Source of the DNA: Muriicola sp. Z0-33
GTDB lineage: Bacteria > Bacteroidota > Bacteroidia > Flavobacteriales > Flavobacteriaceae
Length of the DNA: 64,000 bases
Reading direction: 5' to 3'
Assembly: GCF_026126425.1 (NCBI RefSeq)
Contig: NZ_JAFMPW010000003.1
Location: 1 to 64,000, forward strand
The position numbers and the translations under genes are program-made. The notes under the pieces were generated by a model that was not told the DNA's origin, did not search any database, and was given only the letters and a program-made list of their open reading frames with translations. Shown in pieces: positions 8,614-18,011 of this stretch; within the stretch, counting starts at the first letter, position 1; each line of letters begins with the position of its first letter.

Positions 8614-9327
8614 ATGAAACATACTTTTTTATTTGTTATGATCTTATCGCTATTCATGGTCGGCTGTTCCAATGATGATGGAGACGCCAGTAGAATACGC
8701 CTAACCGTTGGAGCCACCAATATTGCAGGAACAAACGCAAAAACAGCCTCATTTACGGGAAAGAACAATGAAAATGTGGTCTTTACAGATTTTCGAATTT
8801 CGATTCGAGATGTCGTATTTAAAAACGATGACGATCCCAACAGTAATTTAGATACTGATGAGATCCAGTTTAGGGGGCCTTACCAAATTGACCTTTTGGA
8901 TAATAGTGATGCTTTGACCCAAACCATTGGTGATGTCATCGTTCCTGACGGCATCTACAAGGAGTTACGTTTCAAATTCCATAAAGATGAGGATTTGCCC
9001 GCTACTGATAAATTGTTTGACAGATCAATTTATATTGAGGGTACCATTGACGACCAACCATTTGTATTCTGGCATGATACCAGTGAAAATCTAGATGTTG
9101 GCAGAAGCACAGGTGTAGAAGTTTCAGGAGGTGTGGTCAACTTTACCGTTGAATTTGACATGTCACAATTTCTAGGTTCTCTAAAAGAAATTGACCTGTC
9201 ACAAGCGGCCGATGGTAACGTAAATGGGATTATAGAAATATTCCCTAATGACGAAGATGGCAACCAGGAAATTGCAAAAGATTTGAAGGACAATATCAAG
9301 GAAACTGCCGATTTGATAAATAAGTAA
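8614..9327 (+). CDS. DUF4382-like lipoprotein
   Basis: Lipoprotein of 237 residues with lipobox MVGC (Cys18). The body resembles DUF4382-type proteins of Bacteroidota: a short beta segment after the anchor, then FTDFRISIRDVVFKND, FRGPYQIDLLD, and a C-terminal beta-rich part. The family function is unknown. It is a single-gene unit with its own ECF-type element upstream and a strong terminator downstream. Transcription by the nearby ECF sigma factor is inferred from the shared element. The family assignment is by recalled pattern only. Confidence 0.8.
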   Translation: MKHTFLFVMILSLFMVGCSNDDGDASRIRLTVGATNIAGTNAKTASFTGKNNENVVFTDFRISIRDVVFKNDDDPNSNLDTDEIQFRGPYQIDLLDNSDALTQTIGDVIVPDGIYKELRFKFHKDEDLPATDKLFDRSIYIEGTIDDQPFVFWHDTSENLDVGRSTGVEVSGGVVNFTVEFDMSQFLGSLKEIDLSQAADGNVNGIIEIFPNDEDGNQEIAKDLKDNIKETADLINK

Positions 9328-9352
9328 AGGCTCTTGATCGATATAAAAACGT

Positions 9353-9384
9353 AAACATCCTCAAATATTTGGGGATGTTTTTTT
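9353..9384 (+). terminator. Rho-independent terminator
   Basis: AAACATCC (9353-9360) pairs with GGATGTTT (9373-9380), extended inward by CAAA/TTTG, with a T-run at 9378-9384. It ends the lipoprotein gene at 9327. Confidence 0.85.
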
Positions 9385-9595
9385 AATTAAAAATTCTAAA
9401 GTTATTACAGTTTCCTTCTTTTGTACACGATTGAAAGCAACGGAAAATAACTGCAAAACTTTTTCCATAAAGCCCAAATTCAAAAAACCACATAAGTTTA
9501 GATATCAAAATTTCATGTGATTTGATTAAGAAGGTTTAATTTCCAAATTTTATTAGATAAATACAGCATCATTTGTGCCTAATTGAGACAAAACA

Positions 9596-9644
9596 GGAGG
9601 GTTCATTAGGATGCTACAAATCCTCGTTTAGGATATCGTAAACG
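9596..9644. repeat. Conserved tail plus hairpin, isolated copy
   Basis: GGAGGGTTCATTAGGATGCT (9597-9616) matches 740-759 over its whole length and ends in AAATCCT. A hairpin CGTTTA (9625-9630) with TAAACG (9639-9644) follows directly, as it does after the copy at 651-671. Confidence 0.7.
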
Positions 9645-9713
9645 TTCAAAATAATTTATGGTAAGTAAATTGAGAACAAATCAGCGAGGCCGAAATCAAA
9701 AGTAAATACTAAC

Positions 9714-11126
9714 TCAATTCGGATGCACCCTATAGGTAATTCTCCTATTGGTGATCATTCTGCAGCCGCTAATTGAAATGGTAGTTGTAGCGGTAATATT
9801 CAAAGTTGGATCTCCCGTTGTACCACCGTATTCTACAACATAACCTTGTGAAGCATAAGCACCACCACCTCCCCCATTAGGTAAATCGTTCCAGGATCCA
9901 ATAATTCCAACAGAATTATCAGTTATATGAGCATAGTCCTCTCCCCCACAACAGTTATTGGGTTCTCCTGTATTCCAAAATGCAAAAGTCAATTCCGTGC
10001 CGCCGATACCGCCATTCCAAAACTGGGTTCCCGCCTCCGGACCGGTAACCCATCTCCACTCTCCTTCGACTGCAACATCATTTGCACCGATCCAACCCAC
10101 TCCCTGGGCTTGAGACCCCGAGAAATCGGCCTCTTCTTGTGAGGTTAGCGTAACCAAATATCCTTGTAAACCAAAATAGGTTCGATTGTCTGCTGCTATC
10201 TGGGCATCCGTCCAGCTTATACCGGGATCTGACACAAATTCGTAATAATGTCCGGTTGATGGTAAAAAATTAGCTTCGCCTACCGTAATCGAAAATTGTC
10301 GGGTTCCTGTAGGAGCTGCCGCGCTCGATGAGTATTCAGTTGCTAGCACCGCAAGTTCAAATTCGGCATAGGTTGCAGGGCCCTGTAATGTAAGTTCTCC
10401 TTGAACAGCATCCCAGGTAGACGTAATATTCGGATGACTCCCTGTCAATGTCAATAGGTCTTCCCCATTAACATATCCCGCCGAAATTTGTATATAAACT
10501 GCTGTTGTTGATGTATCATCAGGATCTGTTATGGTAATACTTTGAGCTACCGGAACAGATGATCCAGGACAGTATACCTGATCTCCTGAACCTACAACCA
10601 ATGGCGGTTCATCAGGGTACGCTATCGTAAAAAGCACATCATCAATAAAAACGGTTTCAGAGTTTCCCCATCCCCCGCTGGCAGATATAAAACGAATTCC
10701 TGAATTAGCAGAAATCTGGTTGGCATTTAAATCGTAACTCAATGATCCTGTCCCGCTCAAGGTCGCTATTGTAGAATAACTGGTACCATCAAACAACTGC
10801 ACTGCGATAGACTCGTTACCACTGGTCCTATTGTAATCCAAAGTCAGTGTTGCCGTAACAACAGTAGAAAGGTCTAGCGTCCTGGTAATAGTTGCACTAT
10901 CCATATTTCTGAATCGCAATTCATTCGAATTTACACGAATTCTACCCGCACTTGGATCTGTAGTCTCGCCCGAGCCAGATTCAGCCCAGTTAGTTAAGAA
11001 ATTTAGGCTACCATCGTTATTTGAATAACTTACGGTCTGAAAATTATCCGCAATAGTCTCTTGTCCGCTGAGATGGCAGAAAAAGAAAAAAGAAACAACA
11101 ATAGAAATGGTTTGTAGTGTTCTCAT
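9714..11126 (-). CDS. Secreted C-type lectin domain protein
   Basis: Exported protein of about 470 residues. The frame is open to an ATG at 11162, but the signal peptide (MRTLQTISIVVSFFFFCHLS) starts at 11126. An N-terminal jelly-roll-like domain (SYSNNDGSLNFLTNW to VLFTIAYP) is followed by a beta-sandwich region. Next is a C-type lectin domain (GHYYEFVSDPGISWTDAQ, WIGANDVAVEGEWRWVTG, NTGEPNN, WNDLPNG). EPN and WND are the residues that bind calcium and sugar in this fold. The protein ends with a short basic tail (MITNRRITYRVHPN) whose purpose I cannot name. Role in carbohydrate binding or adhesion at the cell surface is inferred. It is a single-gene unit. Confidence 0.85.
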   Translation of the reverse strand: MRTLQTISIVVSFFFFCHLSGQETIADNFQTVSYSNNDGSLNFLTNWAESGSGETTDPSAGRIRVNSNELRFRNMDSATITRTLDLSTVVTATLTLDYNRTSGNESIAVQLFDGTSYSTIATLSGTGSLSYDLNANQISANSGIRFISASGGWGNSETVFIDDVLFTIAYPDEPPLVVGSGDQVYCPGSSVPVAQSITITDPDDTSTTAVYIQISAGYVNGEDLLTLTGSHPNITSTWDAVQGELTLQGPATYAEFELAVLATEYSSSAAAPTGTRQFSITVGEANFLPSTGHYYEFVSDPGISWTDAQIAADNRTYFGLQGYLVTLTSQEEADFSGSQAQGVGWIGANDVAVEGEWRWVTGPEAGTQFWNGGIGGTELTFAFWNTGEPNNCCGGEDYAHITDNSVGIIGSWNDLPNGGGGGAYASQGYVVEYGGTTGDPTLNITATTTISISGCRMITNRRITYRVHPN

Positions 11127-11660
11127 TGGGACATTGGCCAATCTTGGATGATACAAGGGCACAACTTTAAAAATACTTCATATTAAACTATCGGCTTAAA
11201 TTTTGTTGTAAACAAGGATAAATACAGTATAAAATGTATAAAACGTGTTATGAAGTAGCTGTAATTTCTTACATTATTTAAACGTTTTTATCTCAGAAAA
11301 ACCCCAAACGAACAATTTCCGGCAAAGCCGGAGCGGTGCTTTGTCGATAGTACATAAAAAAAGTGCTTTTAAAACAACATGTCCGGAAGGCTGTGGCTAC
11401 ATAACTGCATGCGGGCAGGTTTTCAGCGGAAAATATAATTAGCTTTAATATCAAAACAAAAGTTATCTATCCTATATCGGAATTTTTCACTGCATTGGTA
11501 AATCATTAGCGTTTGACTTTCGCCTGTAATCGACTTTCGAAAACAATTATAGAATTTACTGGAAGTGAGAGTTTATTTTAACTTACCAACTCCACCGGCC
11601 GACATATACGGACTTTTGCACTTTGGATACAAAGGAACTAGTTAAAGTGCAACGTAAGCA
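11127..11660. other. Intergenic region with decayed repeat
   Basis: No gene seen. Features are a small hairpin (CCGGC/GCCGG near 11318-11332) and CAGCGGAAAATATAATTAG at 11424-11442, which matches 638-656 with one change and looks like a decayed member of the hairpin/tail repeats. It separates the lectin gene from the 3' end of the Rnf operon. Confidence 0.65.
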
Positions 11661-12527
11661 CTATGAATTCCCCATAGAGCGATTCCCCTTGCGAATGATT
11701 TTCTTGCTTTCTTTCCCCCTAATGGCCACTCCGTCATCATCCAACCAAACAATAGCCCCGGTGGGGCATCGTTTAATGGGCACTTGTGTGTTATGATTTT
11801 CGGCATAATTGATTAGGGGCAAATTGTTTTCCATAGCTATTAATTCTCCAGGGGCATCCATGGCGCATTTACCGCAGGCGGTGCAAGCCACCTGGCAATC
11901 TTCAAGAATGGCATCGCCATGTTCCAGGTTCTTACAAGCTACCCACAGGCGGTGGCTTATTGGTTCTATGGAAAATAAATCCTTAGGGCAGACTTCCACA
12001 CAATCACCGCAGGCCGTGCATTTCTCTGTATCTACAACGGGTAAACCATGTTCGTTCATTGTTATTGCATCAAAATCGCATACAAGCTCGCAATCCCCAT
12101 GGCCAAGGCATCCCCAAAAGCAGCCTTTGCCCCCACCCGATATCAGCGTGGCTGCCTGGCAACTTTGAACGCCAACATACTGTGCACGATTGATCGCTAC
12201 GTTTGTGCCGCCGGCACAAGCAAGACGAGCAACTTGCTTTTCTTCAACTCCCAGGTCAACACCCAGAAATTCAGCTATCGATTGCCTGCCTTCATCGGTA
12301 CTGACCGTGCACTTACCGGGTAAGGTTTTTTGAAGAACCAGAGCCTCTGCAAAGGGTCGGCAACCCGGATACCCACAAGCACCACAATTGGCATGGGGCA
12401 ACATGTCTTCCACCATGTCAATTCGCGGATCCTCATATACATAGAGTTTCTTGTAGGCAATAATAAGAATTGCCGCAAGAAGCAAGGTTAAACCTCCGAG
12501 TGCTGCTATGGCAACGAGGATAGACAA
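11661..12527 (-). CDS. rnfB: Electron transport complex subunit RnfB
   Basis: Iron-sulfur subunit of the Rnf ferredoxin:NAD+ oxidoreductase, the likely entry point for electrons from ferredoxin. An N-terminal membrane helix (about 1-25) is followed by the RnfB-type motif CGACGYPGC (Cys48, 51, 56 with Cys73). A cysteine-rich middle follows (GCFWGCLGHGDCELVC), then CTACGDCVEVCP (about 170-181) and a further set (CTACGKC, later RCPTG). At 288 residues it is longer than the roughly 190-residue enterobacterial form, as in Bacteroidota and clostridia. It is the last gene of the operon, 58 bases after the FNR-like gene. Confidence 0.95.
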   Translation of the reverse strand: MSILVAIAALGGLTLLLAAILIIAYKKLYVYEDPRIDMVEDMLPHANCGACGYPGCRPFAEALVLQKTLPGKCTVSTDEGRQSIAEFLGVDLGVEEKQVARLACAGGTNVAINRAQYVGVQSCQAATLISGGGKGCFWGCLGHGDCELVCDFDAITMNEHGLPVVDTEKCTACGDCVEVCPKDLFSIEPISHRLWVACKNLEHGDAILEDCQVACTACGKCAMDAPGELIAMENNLPLINYAENHNTQVPIKRCPTGAIVWLDDDGVAIRGKESKKIIRKGNRSMGNS

Positions 12528-12585
12528 TTATTTCGGGAATTTATTTGATAGCATGAGTCTCTACTTTTTTATTTCTCAATACGGG

Positions 12586-13443
12586 TTAATAAATAATTTC
12601 AGCCCATTTTCTGCCAGCGACTAATTCGGCTTTGCGAAGTCGCCATTTTTCTTCTGAACCTAAAATATTGGTAAATGCCTTATTGAGCATTTTGTGAATG
12701 GTTTCATAGCCAGCAACATAGATATAGGTATTAGACATAGAAAGCAACTCGATCAGCTCAGACGTTTGCCCTTCAAGTGCCTTTTCCAGTTCAATGGGAT
12801 CTGCCCAATGTGGTCTCTGGCTCAGCGCATGAAAAGCCTCAAAGGTTGCTTCGTCATAATAGTTAGTAAGATCTCCATCTTTGTCATTTAAATACAACAA
12901 TTCCAAGCCACTGCGCGCACCATAAAACAACCGAATTTTCCCCTCCCAATCTTTAACATTTTTGTAAATATGCTTGATAAATGCCCGGAAAGGTGCAATA
13001 CCGGTACCCATACCAATAAGAATTAAATTAGCGGTCTTGTCCTCCGGAACGTTAAAAGGTAATTTAAATGGACCGGTAACCGTGATTTCATCGCCTTTTT
13101 TTCGATCGCATAAATAATTTGAAGCAACACCTGGATACTCTTCTCCACTGAAATCGTCAACGTAAGAGCAGCGTTTTACCAACATGGTAAGCTGTGGGTT
13201 TCCTTTGACACGTTTTGGCAAATCAGCCACACTATAGAGCCTATGGTGCAGGGTGTTTCCAAAATCGCCTGTGGCGCTAGTCAATACCCCGAAGCTTTGG
13301 TCCACTTCGCATTCAAATTCCGGATCTTTTACTTCAAGTACGATCTCACGTACTTCTTCGGTGTCCGGTGGTGTAAGTCGTGATGTATTTTTAACGACTG
13401 CCTTGTACTGTTTTTCTATATCAAAATCTGATAAATGTGCCAT
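12586..13443 (-). CDS. Ferredoxin-NADP reductase-like flavoprotein
   Basis: FAD- and NAD(P)-binding reductase of 285 residues resembling plant-type ferredoxin-NADP+ reductases. The FAD motif RLYSVA (about 70), the nucleotide motif GMGTGIAPFRAF (about 146-157) and YVAGYE are visible. It ends in an aromatic WAEIIY, where plant-type FNR has the terminal tyrosine that stacks on the flavin. Lying inside an Rnf operon with a pyruvate:ferredoxin oxidoreductase, it probably exchanges electrons between ferredoxin and NADP(H), giving the pathway a second outlet beside Rnf. The direction of flow is inference. Confidence 0.88.
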   Translation of the reverse strand: MAHLSDFDIEKQYKAVVKNTSRLTPPDTEEVREIVLEVKDPEFECEVDQSFGVLTSATGDFGNTLHHRLYSVADLPKRVKGNPQLTMLVKRCSYVDDFSGEEYPGVASNYLCDRKKGDEITVTGPFKLPFNVPEDKTANLILIGMGTGIAPFRAFIKHIYKNVKDWEGKIRLFYGARSGLELLYLNDKDGDLTNYYDEATFEAFHALSQRPHWADPIELEKALEGQTSELIELLSMSNTYIYVAGYETIHKMLNKAFTNILGSEEKWRLRKAELVAGRKWAEIIY

Positions 13444-13512
13444 ATCTATTATTTATTTCTTATTGAACTCATTTTAACTTTTTCCACTTCGCTAGAATCT
13501 TCTTATTTTGTT

Positions 13513-13698
13513 TCACTCTTTTCCCTTTCTTTCACAAATACCGGTACAACCACAATTTGAGCAGCTTCTTCGACCTGCCAATACGTCTTCGTCTAAGTAT
13601 TCTTCTCGAAATACATTTTTCCAAGATACCTGTACAAGTGTCCATACCACTACTAAAGCTAGGGTAAGGCCAATTCCGATGATGAGTGATTGAAACAT
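13513..13698 (-). CDS. Small Cys-rich single-helix protein (NqrM-like?)
   Basis: Sixty-one residues: a hydrophobic helix (QSLIIGIGLTLALVVVWTLV) and a charged link, then a cysteine cluster CSNCGCTGIC near the C-terminus. An upstream in-frame ATG at 13746 would overlap rnfA by 37 bases; 13698 puts the helix at the N-terminus and is preferred. The architecture recalls NqrM (DUF539), a small membrane protein needed to mature the related Na+-NQR complex, probably for its membrane iron site. Here it sits between rnfA and the FNR-like gene. The analogy is inference; sequence identity looks low. Confidence 0.7.
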   Translation of the reverse strand: MFQSLIIGIGLTLALVVVWTLVQVSWKNVFREEYLDEDVLAGRRSCSNCGCTGICERKGKE

Positions 13699-13709
13699 AA
13701 TTTTTTTCT

Positions 13710-14294
13710 TTATTGAGCACCAAGGCCTGCAAAGCCCATAAAACAAAGCGACAAAATACCAGCGATAAATAATGTCAACGCCGTTCCCTTGGAAATACCA
13801 GGTACTTCGGCAAAATTCAACTGTTCCCTCAGACCGGCAATTAATAACAGGGCCAATGTAAAGCCAACACCGGCTCCCAAGGCATAGACCACACTCTCTA
13901 AAAACCCATATCCTTTATTTGTCTGAAACAATGCCACAGCAAGTACGGCACAGTTTGTTGTAATCAGGGGCAGAAAGATACCCAAAGACCGAAATAATGT
14001 CGGACTCATTTTTTTGATAAACATTTCAACCAATTGCACCGTTGAAGCAATCACAACAATGTAACTGATCAATTGCAGATAGGGGGCATTTATGGCCACC
14101 AAAAATGCATGAATACCATAAGCGCACATCGAACTGATCAACATCACGAACATAACGGCAGCTCCCATTTTTGAGGCGGTTTCCACTTTTCCGGATACAC
14201 CTAAAAAAGGACAAATACCTAAAAAGTAGGCCAAAACAAAGTTATTGACCAAGGCGGCATTGAGAAAAATTGTTCCTAGAGACTCTGTATTCAT
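13710..14294 (-). CDS. rnfA: Electron transport complex subunit RnfA
   Basis: Integral membrane subunit of Rnf, 194 residues, normal size. Six hydrophobic helices are visible. The family signatures NNFVLAYFLGICPFLGVSG (about 17-35) and LPLITTNCAVLAVAL (about 108-122) carry the cysteines that bind the intramembrane iron-sulfur cluster with RnfE. Its ATG overlaps the rnfE stop as ATGA, implying translational coupling. Confidence 0.96.
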   Translation of the reverse strand: MNTESLGTIFLNAALVNNFVLAYFLGICPFLGVSGKVETASKMGAAVMFVMLISSMCAYGIHAFLVAINAPYLQLISYIVVIASTVQLVEMFIKKMSPTLFRSLGIFLPLITTNCAVLAVALFQTNKGYGFLESVVYALGAGVGFTLALLLIAGLREQLNFAEVPGISKGTALTLFIAGILSLCFMGFAGLGAQ

Positions 14295-14923
14295 GATGTT
14301 ACTTTTCTTGTCTGTATCACATTAATTATAAGCAACCAGGCTGCGAGTGTAAAAAAACCGCCGGCTGGTAATATCATTACAATCCAATTTTGAAATCCCT
14401 CGGGAAAAATGCTCCATTCGAAAATAGAACCATTGCCAAGTATTTCCCTGACGGCCCCCAGGCAAAAAAGTGCGAATGTAAATCCTATACCCATACCCAG
14501 TGCATCAAGAATGGATTTCCACACCGTATTTTTCGATGCAAATGCTTCTGCACGGCTCAAAATCAAACAGTTTACCACAATAAGCGAGATAAAGGCACCC
14601 AAGCTTTTATATAACTCGACACTTATGGCCTGGATGGCATAATCGGTAACGGTAACAAAAGTTGCGATGATGAGAATATACGAGGCAATACGCACCTGCC
14701 TTGGAATAAAATTTCGCAGTAAGGATACTAAGATATTCGACATCAATAAGACGAAAGCTGTTGCCAAACCCATAGCAAGCGCATTTTCTGCCGTATTTGA
14801 TACTGCCAATACCGGACACATACCCAATACTTGCACAAATACCGGATTATCACGCCATAGACCTTTGATAAATTCATCGGTAGTGGCAACCTTCTCTCTT
14901 GATGAGGAATTATCGTTACTCAT
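14291..14923 (-). CDS. rnfE: Electron transport complex subunit RnfE
   Basis: Membrane subunit of Rnf, 210 residues, homologous to and pairing with RnfA. Visible signatures are NPVFVQVLGMCPVLAVSNT near residue 25 and FISLIVVNCLILSRAEAFA near 110, each carrying the cysteine expected of the intramembrane iron site. About six helices. It overlaps rnfG by 8 bases and rnfA by 4. Confidence 0.95.
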   Translation of the reverse strand: MSNDNSSSREKVATTDEFIKGLWRDNPVFVQVLGMCPVLAVSNTAENALAMGLATAFVLLMSNILVSLLRNFIPRQVRIASYILIIATFVTVTDYAIQAISVELYKSLGAFISLIVVNCLILSRAEAFASKNTVWKSILDALGMGIGFTFALFCLGAVREILGNGSIFEWSIFPEGFQNWIVMILPAGGFFTLAAWLLIINVIQTRKVTS

Positions 14924-15629
14924 TGCTTTCTATTTGTTTTTTATCGGACTGGGTATCATCCACCTTAATGTAATTGTGATATAGAATGGGAACCACTTTC
15001 AATGTACTTTCACCAACAATTTTCCCTATGGCTCTAGAAGAAATGGTTGCACCGCTAATGCCATCAATTTCCCACGAGTTTTGTTTCTTACCTTCTTTCA
15101 CGGTAATGACCTTGTTCCTGAGCTGTCCATCATTGGCAAGGCTTACATCCAATGCTTTAAAATTGTCAAGAAATCCCTGCTCCTTTTCTATTTTATCTCC
15201 GAGTCCCGGGGTCTCTTTGCTTTCCAAAACTTGAAATCCGATCAAAATTTGCTCTTCAGGGTCGTAACCATATAGTATTCTGATAATGTCCGCATAACCT
15301 TGACCAGCGGCGTCAACTGCATACCCCACAAGTTTCTCGTTTTTATCATATCCTGCATAACATGTAAATTCAGGTGTATCACCATCAGCTATTTCCACCA
15401 AGTCCCCATCGGCATTTATACCTAAAGTTTGGGTGCGAACCGTCCCCGGAAGGACTTTAAAAATTGCCTTCTCCAGGGCCTCAGCCCTTAATTGCTGTAC
15501 ACGTGGCAAAGTCAACTCGTAAGCAGACACAATAAGTAAGGCACTTATTATTCCAATACCCACCATAACCCTTAGCATCTTCATGCTATTCGAAGGTTTT
15601 TGTATTTCTATATTCGCAGCTTCGCTCAT
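14916..15629 (-). CDS. rnfG: Electron transport complex subunit RnfG
   Basis: Periplasm-facing flavin-carrying subunit of Rnf, 237 residues. An N-terminal membrane helix (about 18-38) precedes the FMN-binding domain. The flavin attachment motif DGISGATISS is present, with Thr195 the expected site of covalent FMN, which is added by ApbE in this family. No apbE is visible in the window. The start overlaps the rnfD stop as ATGA. Confidence 0.95.
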   Translation of the reverse strand: MSEAANIEIQKPSNSMKMLRVMVGIGIISALLIVSAYELTLPRVQQLRAEALEKAIFKVLPGTVRTQTLGINADGDLVEIADGDTPEFTCYAGYDKNEKLVGYAVDAAGQGYADIIRILYGYDPEEQILIGFQVLESKETPGLGDKIEKEQGFLDNFKALDVSLANDGQLRNKVITVKEGKKQNSWEIDGISGATISSRAIGKIVGESTLKVVPILYHNYIKVDDTQSDKKQIESNE

Positions 15630-16645
15630 GCAGCTTTCATTTTTCTGTTTGTTCCATATACCCGATTTTTGACCACCGTATCAATGTGGGGAGAAATAGC
15701 GTTCGCCAATAAAATGGAATACATAACGCCTTCTGGAAGACCGCTCCAAATGCGGATTACTATCGTTAGAATGCCAATAATGCCTCCGTAAATCCACAAA
15801 CCGATCGGCGTAATCGGAGAGGATACCATATCCGTAGCCATAAATACGGCACCCAGCATCAGCCCCCCGGAAAACACCATAAAGAAAGGAGAAGGATACA
15901 GTTCTCTATTGAATAAATAAAGAGCTCCGCTTAGCACAAAAGCACTTAATACTACCGCCATTGGAATTCTCCAACTCATCATATTTCGGGCAATTAAATA
16001 AAGACCGCCCAACGCAATGATGACAGCACAAGTTTCTCCGGTTGAACCACTGATTTGGCCAAAAGCCAACTCCATTGTTGGTGTGGTAATTCCGTCAAAT
16101 TTAAAAGCCGAAAGCGGAGTTGCCCCTGCAATAGCGTCAAATTGTGGCTGCATAAACGGCCAGGTAAAGACCGACCCAGAAATAGTAGAAAATCGATCAG
16201 GCAGTAAAGCGGGATGCCAAGTAGTTATTGCCACTGGAAAGGCAGCCTGCAAAACAGCCCGGGCCACCAGTGCCGGATTAAATACATTGTATCCCAGTCC
16301 GCCAAAGATATATTTGCCAAGGGCAATACCAATAACCCCACCAACAAAAGCCATCCACAATGGAAAACTAGGAGGTAAGGTAAGCCCCAATAACAAGCCG
16401 GTAATTACGGCCGAATAATCATTAACCGTAGTTTCTTTTTTAGAAAGCCTACACAAAAAATGCTCGGTCAATACACAGGCAAGCGTAGCGGTAAGAATGA
16501 CCAATAAGGCATTCAACCCAAATGAATAGAAAGAGAAAAATACCACGGGCATAAGTGCACAAACGACATTTTTCATAATATCATCGGTACTTCGCCCTTT
16601 GTTAATGTGGGGCGATGAGCTAATATCTAATGTCTTTTTAAGCAT
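15626..16645 (-). CDS. rnfD: Electron transport complex subunit RnfD
   Basis: Membrane subunit of Rnf, 339 residues, with eight or more hydrophobic helices. It carries the covalent-FMN motif AGATPLSA (Thr176), the family hallmark, and the KYIFGGLGYNVFNPALVARA segment typical of RnfD/NqrB. Together with RnfA, E and G it forms the ion-translocating core. Whether Na+ or H+ is pumped cannot be told from the sequence. It overlaps rnfC by 8 bases. Confidence 0.96.
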   Translation of the reverse strand: MLKKTLDISSSPHINKGRSTDDIMKNVVCALMPVVFFSFYSFGLNALLVILTATLACVLTEHFLCRLSKKETTVNDYSAVITGLLLGLTLPPSFPLWMAFVGGVIGIALGKYIFGGLGYNVFNPALVARAVLQAAFPVAITTWHPALLPDRFSTISGSVFTWPFMQPQFDAIAGATPLSAFKFDGITTPTMELAFGQISGSTGETCAVIIALGGLYLIARNMMSWRIPMAVVLSAFVLSGALYLFNRELYPSPFFMVFSGGLMLGAVFMATDMVSSPITPIGLWIYGGIIGILTIVIRIWSGLPEGVMYSILLANAISPHIDTVVKNRVYGTNRKMKAA

Positions 16646-17996
16646 TGACTTCCTCTTTTTTTACGGCTTCCCGCTTTCGAACAATTCGTTTTGACAATCG
16701 GAAATACTGTACCAACGGGATATGTGATGGGCATACATAGGTACATGATCCACATTCAAAACAGTCCATCAAATTATAATCCGAAACCATTTGATCGTAA
16801 GCTTCAAATTTTGCCAGGATACCCAGTTTTGATGGATTTAATAAAATAGGACAAGCATCTACACAGGCTCCACATTTAATACAGGGATAAATTTTGGATG
16901 ACCGATCTACATCTTTCCCTGTAAACACCAAAATGCCCGAAGTTCCCTTTACAATGGATATATCAAGATTTGAAACTGCTACACCCATCATTGGTCCGCC
17001 CATATATACTTCACTTATTTCTTCGTCAACACCCACTTGGTCAAGAACAAAACGCAATGGCGTACCTACAGGAATGAGATAATTTCCTTTCTTTTTGACT
17101 CCTGGGCCCGTAATGGTGATCACCCGCTCCTGGATACCACGACCATGGGGCAATAATCGCCCAATCTCGGCAGCGGTAGCAACATTCACTACCACCACAC
17201 CCACTTCTATAGGAAACCCTTTCGAAGGAACTTCCTTCCGGAGGATGGAAGTGATCAACATTTTCTCTGCCCCCTGTGGATATTTGACAGGAAGTACTTT
17301 TATGGTAACAGGTAATTCTTTTGGAATATGCTTTGCTAAATGATCTGCGGCATCTTGTTTATTGGCTTCAATACCAATGATAGCATTTTTGGCACCCGTA
17401 GCTTTCAATAAATACTTGATTCCGGTAAAAATGTCACTTTCCTGCTCCAACATCACGCGATGGTCTGTTGTCAGATAGGGTTCACATTCAATGCCATTGA
17501 TAATCAAGGTCTCACACTTTTTCCCTTCCGGCACTTTCAACTTCACATGGGTTGGAAAAGCGGCCCCGCCAAGGCCTACAATTCCTGCATCTTGAATTCC
17601 CTGGAGAATTTCTTCAGCCGTGGCCGTATCGGGGTCAATTGGATTTCCTTCGAGCACTTCTTGAGTGGAAAAGGGAAAGGTTTCAATAAAAATACCAGGA
17701 GACATTTTTCCGGAAATGGTCGGAACATTGGCGATTTTTCGAATAATACCGGAAACCGGAGCGTGCATAGGAACCGATACATAGCCGCCAGCTTTGGCCA
17801 ATAGTTCCCCTCGATGTACCTCCTGCCCTTCGCGAACAACAATTTGTGATGGTGCTCCAATGTGTTGGGCCATAGGCAAAATAATGACCGGAGCAAAGGG
17901 AAATTGCCTAATGGGAAGATCATTGGTTTCGTCCTTGCTCTCTGGTGGGTGAATACCATTTTTAAAGGTATTCTTATGAAAATTGAAAAATCCCAT
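16638..17996 (-). CDS. rnfC: Electron transport complex subunit RnfC
   Basis: Peripheral NADH/FMN subunit of Rnf, 452 residues. It has the N-terminal RnfC barrel-type segment (HIGAPSQIVVREGQEVHRGE), a complex I 51-kDa-like nucleotide region (GLGGAAFPTHVKL; NGIECEPYLTTDHRVMLE) and two ferredoxin motifs near the end (CIKCGACVDACP and CFECGSCTYVCP). It is the first rnf gene, 15 bases after the PFOR gene. At 452 residues it lacks the long repetitive C-terminal extension of the E. coli protein. Confidence 0.96.
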   Translation of the reverse strand: MGFFNFHKNTFKNGIHPPESKDETNDLPIRQFPFAPVIILPMAQHIGAPSQIVVREGQEVHRGELLAKAGGYVSVPMHAPVSGIIRKIANVPTISGKMSPGIFIETFPFSTQEVLEGNPIDPDTATAEEILQGIQDAGIVGLGGAAFPTHVKLKVPEGKKCETLIINGIECEPYLTTDHRVMLEQESDIFTGIKYLLKATGAKNAIIGIEANKQDAADHLAKHIPKELPVTIKVLPVKYPQGAEKMLITSILRKEVPSKGFPIEVGVVVVNVATAAEIGRLLPHGRGIQERVITITGPGVKKKGNYLIPVGTPLRFVLDQVGVDEEISEVYMGGPMMGVAVSNLDISIVKGTSGILVFTGKDVDRSSKIYPCIKCGACVDACPILLNPSKLGILAKFEAYDQMVSDYNLMDCFECGSCTYVCPSHIPLVQYFRLSKRIVRKREAVKKEEVNA

Positions 17997-18011
17997 TATG
18001 CCTTGTGTATA

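Larger units (their letters stand above)
9328..9713. other. Intergenic region
   Basis: Contains the terminator of the gene to the left (9353-9384) and one hairpin/tail repeat (9596-9644). The rest is AT-rich with no open frame of note. It separates two convergent genes. Confidence 0.8.

Noticed and set aside
11520-11550. Third copy of the LytTR-like motif (AATCGAC near 11529)
   Set aside because: The AGGGTAAAC half is missing at the required distance.
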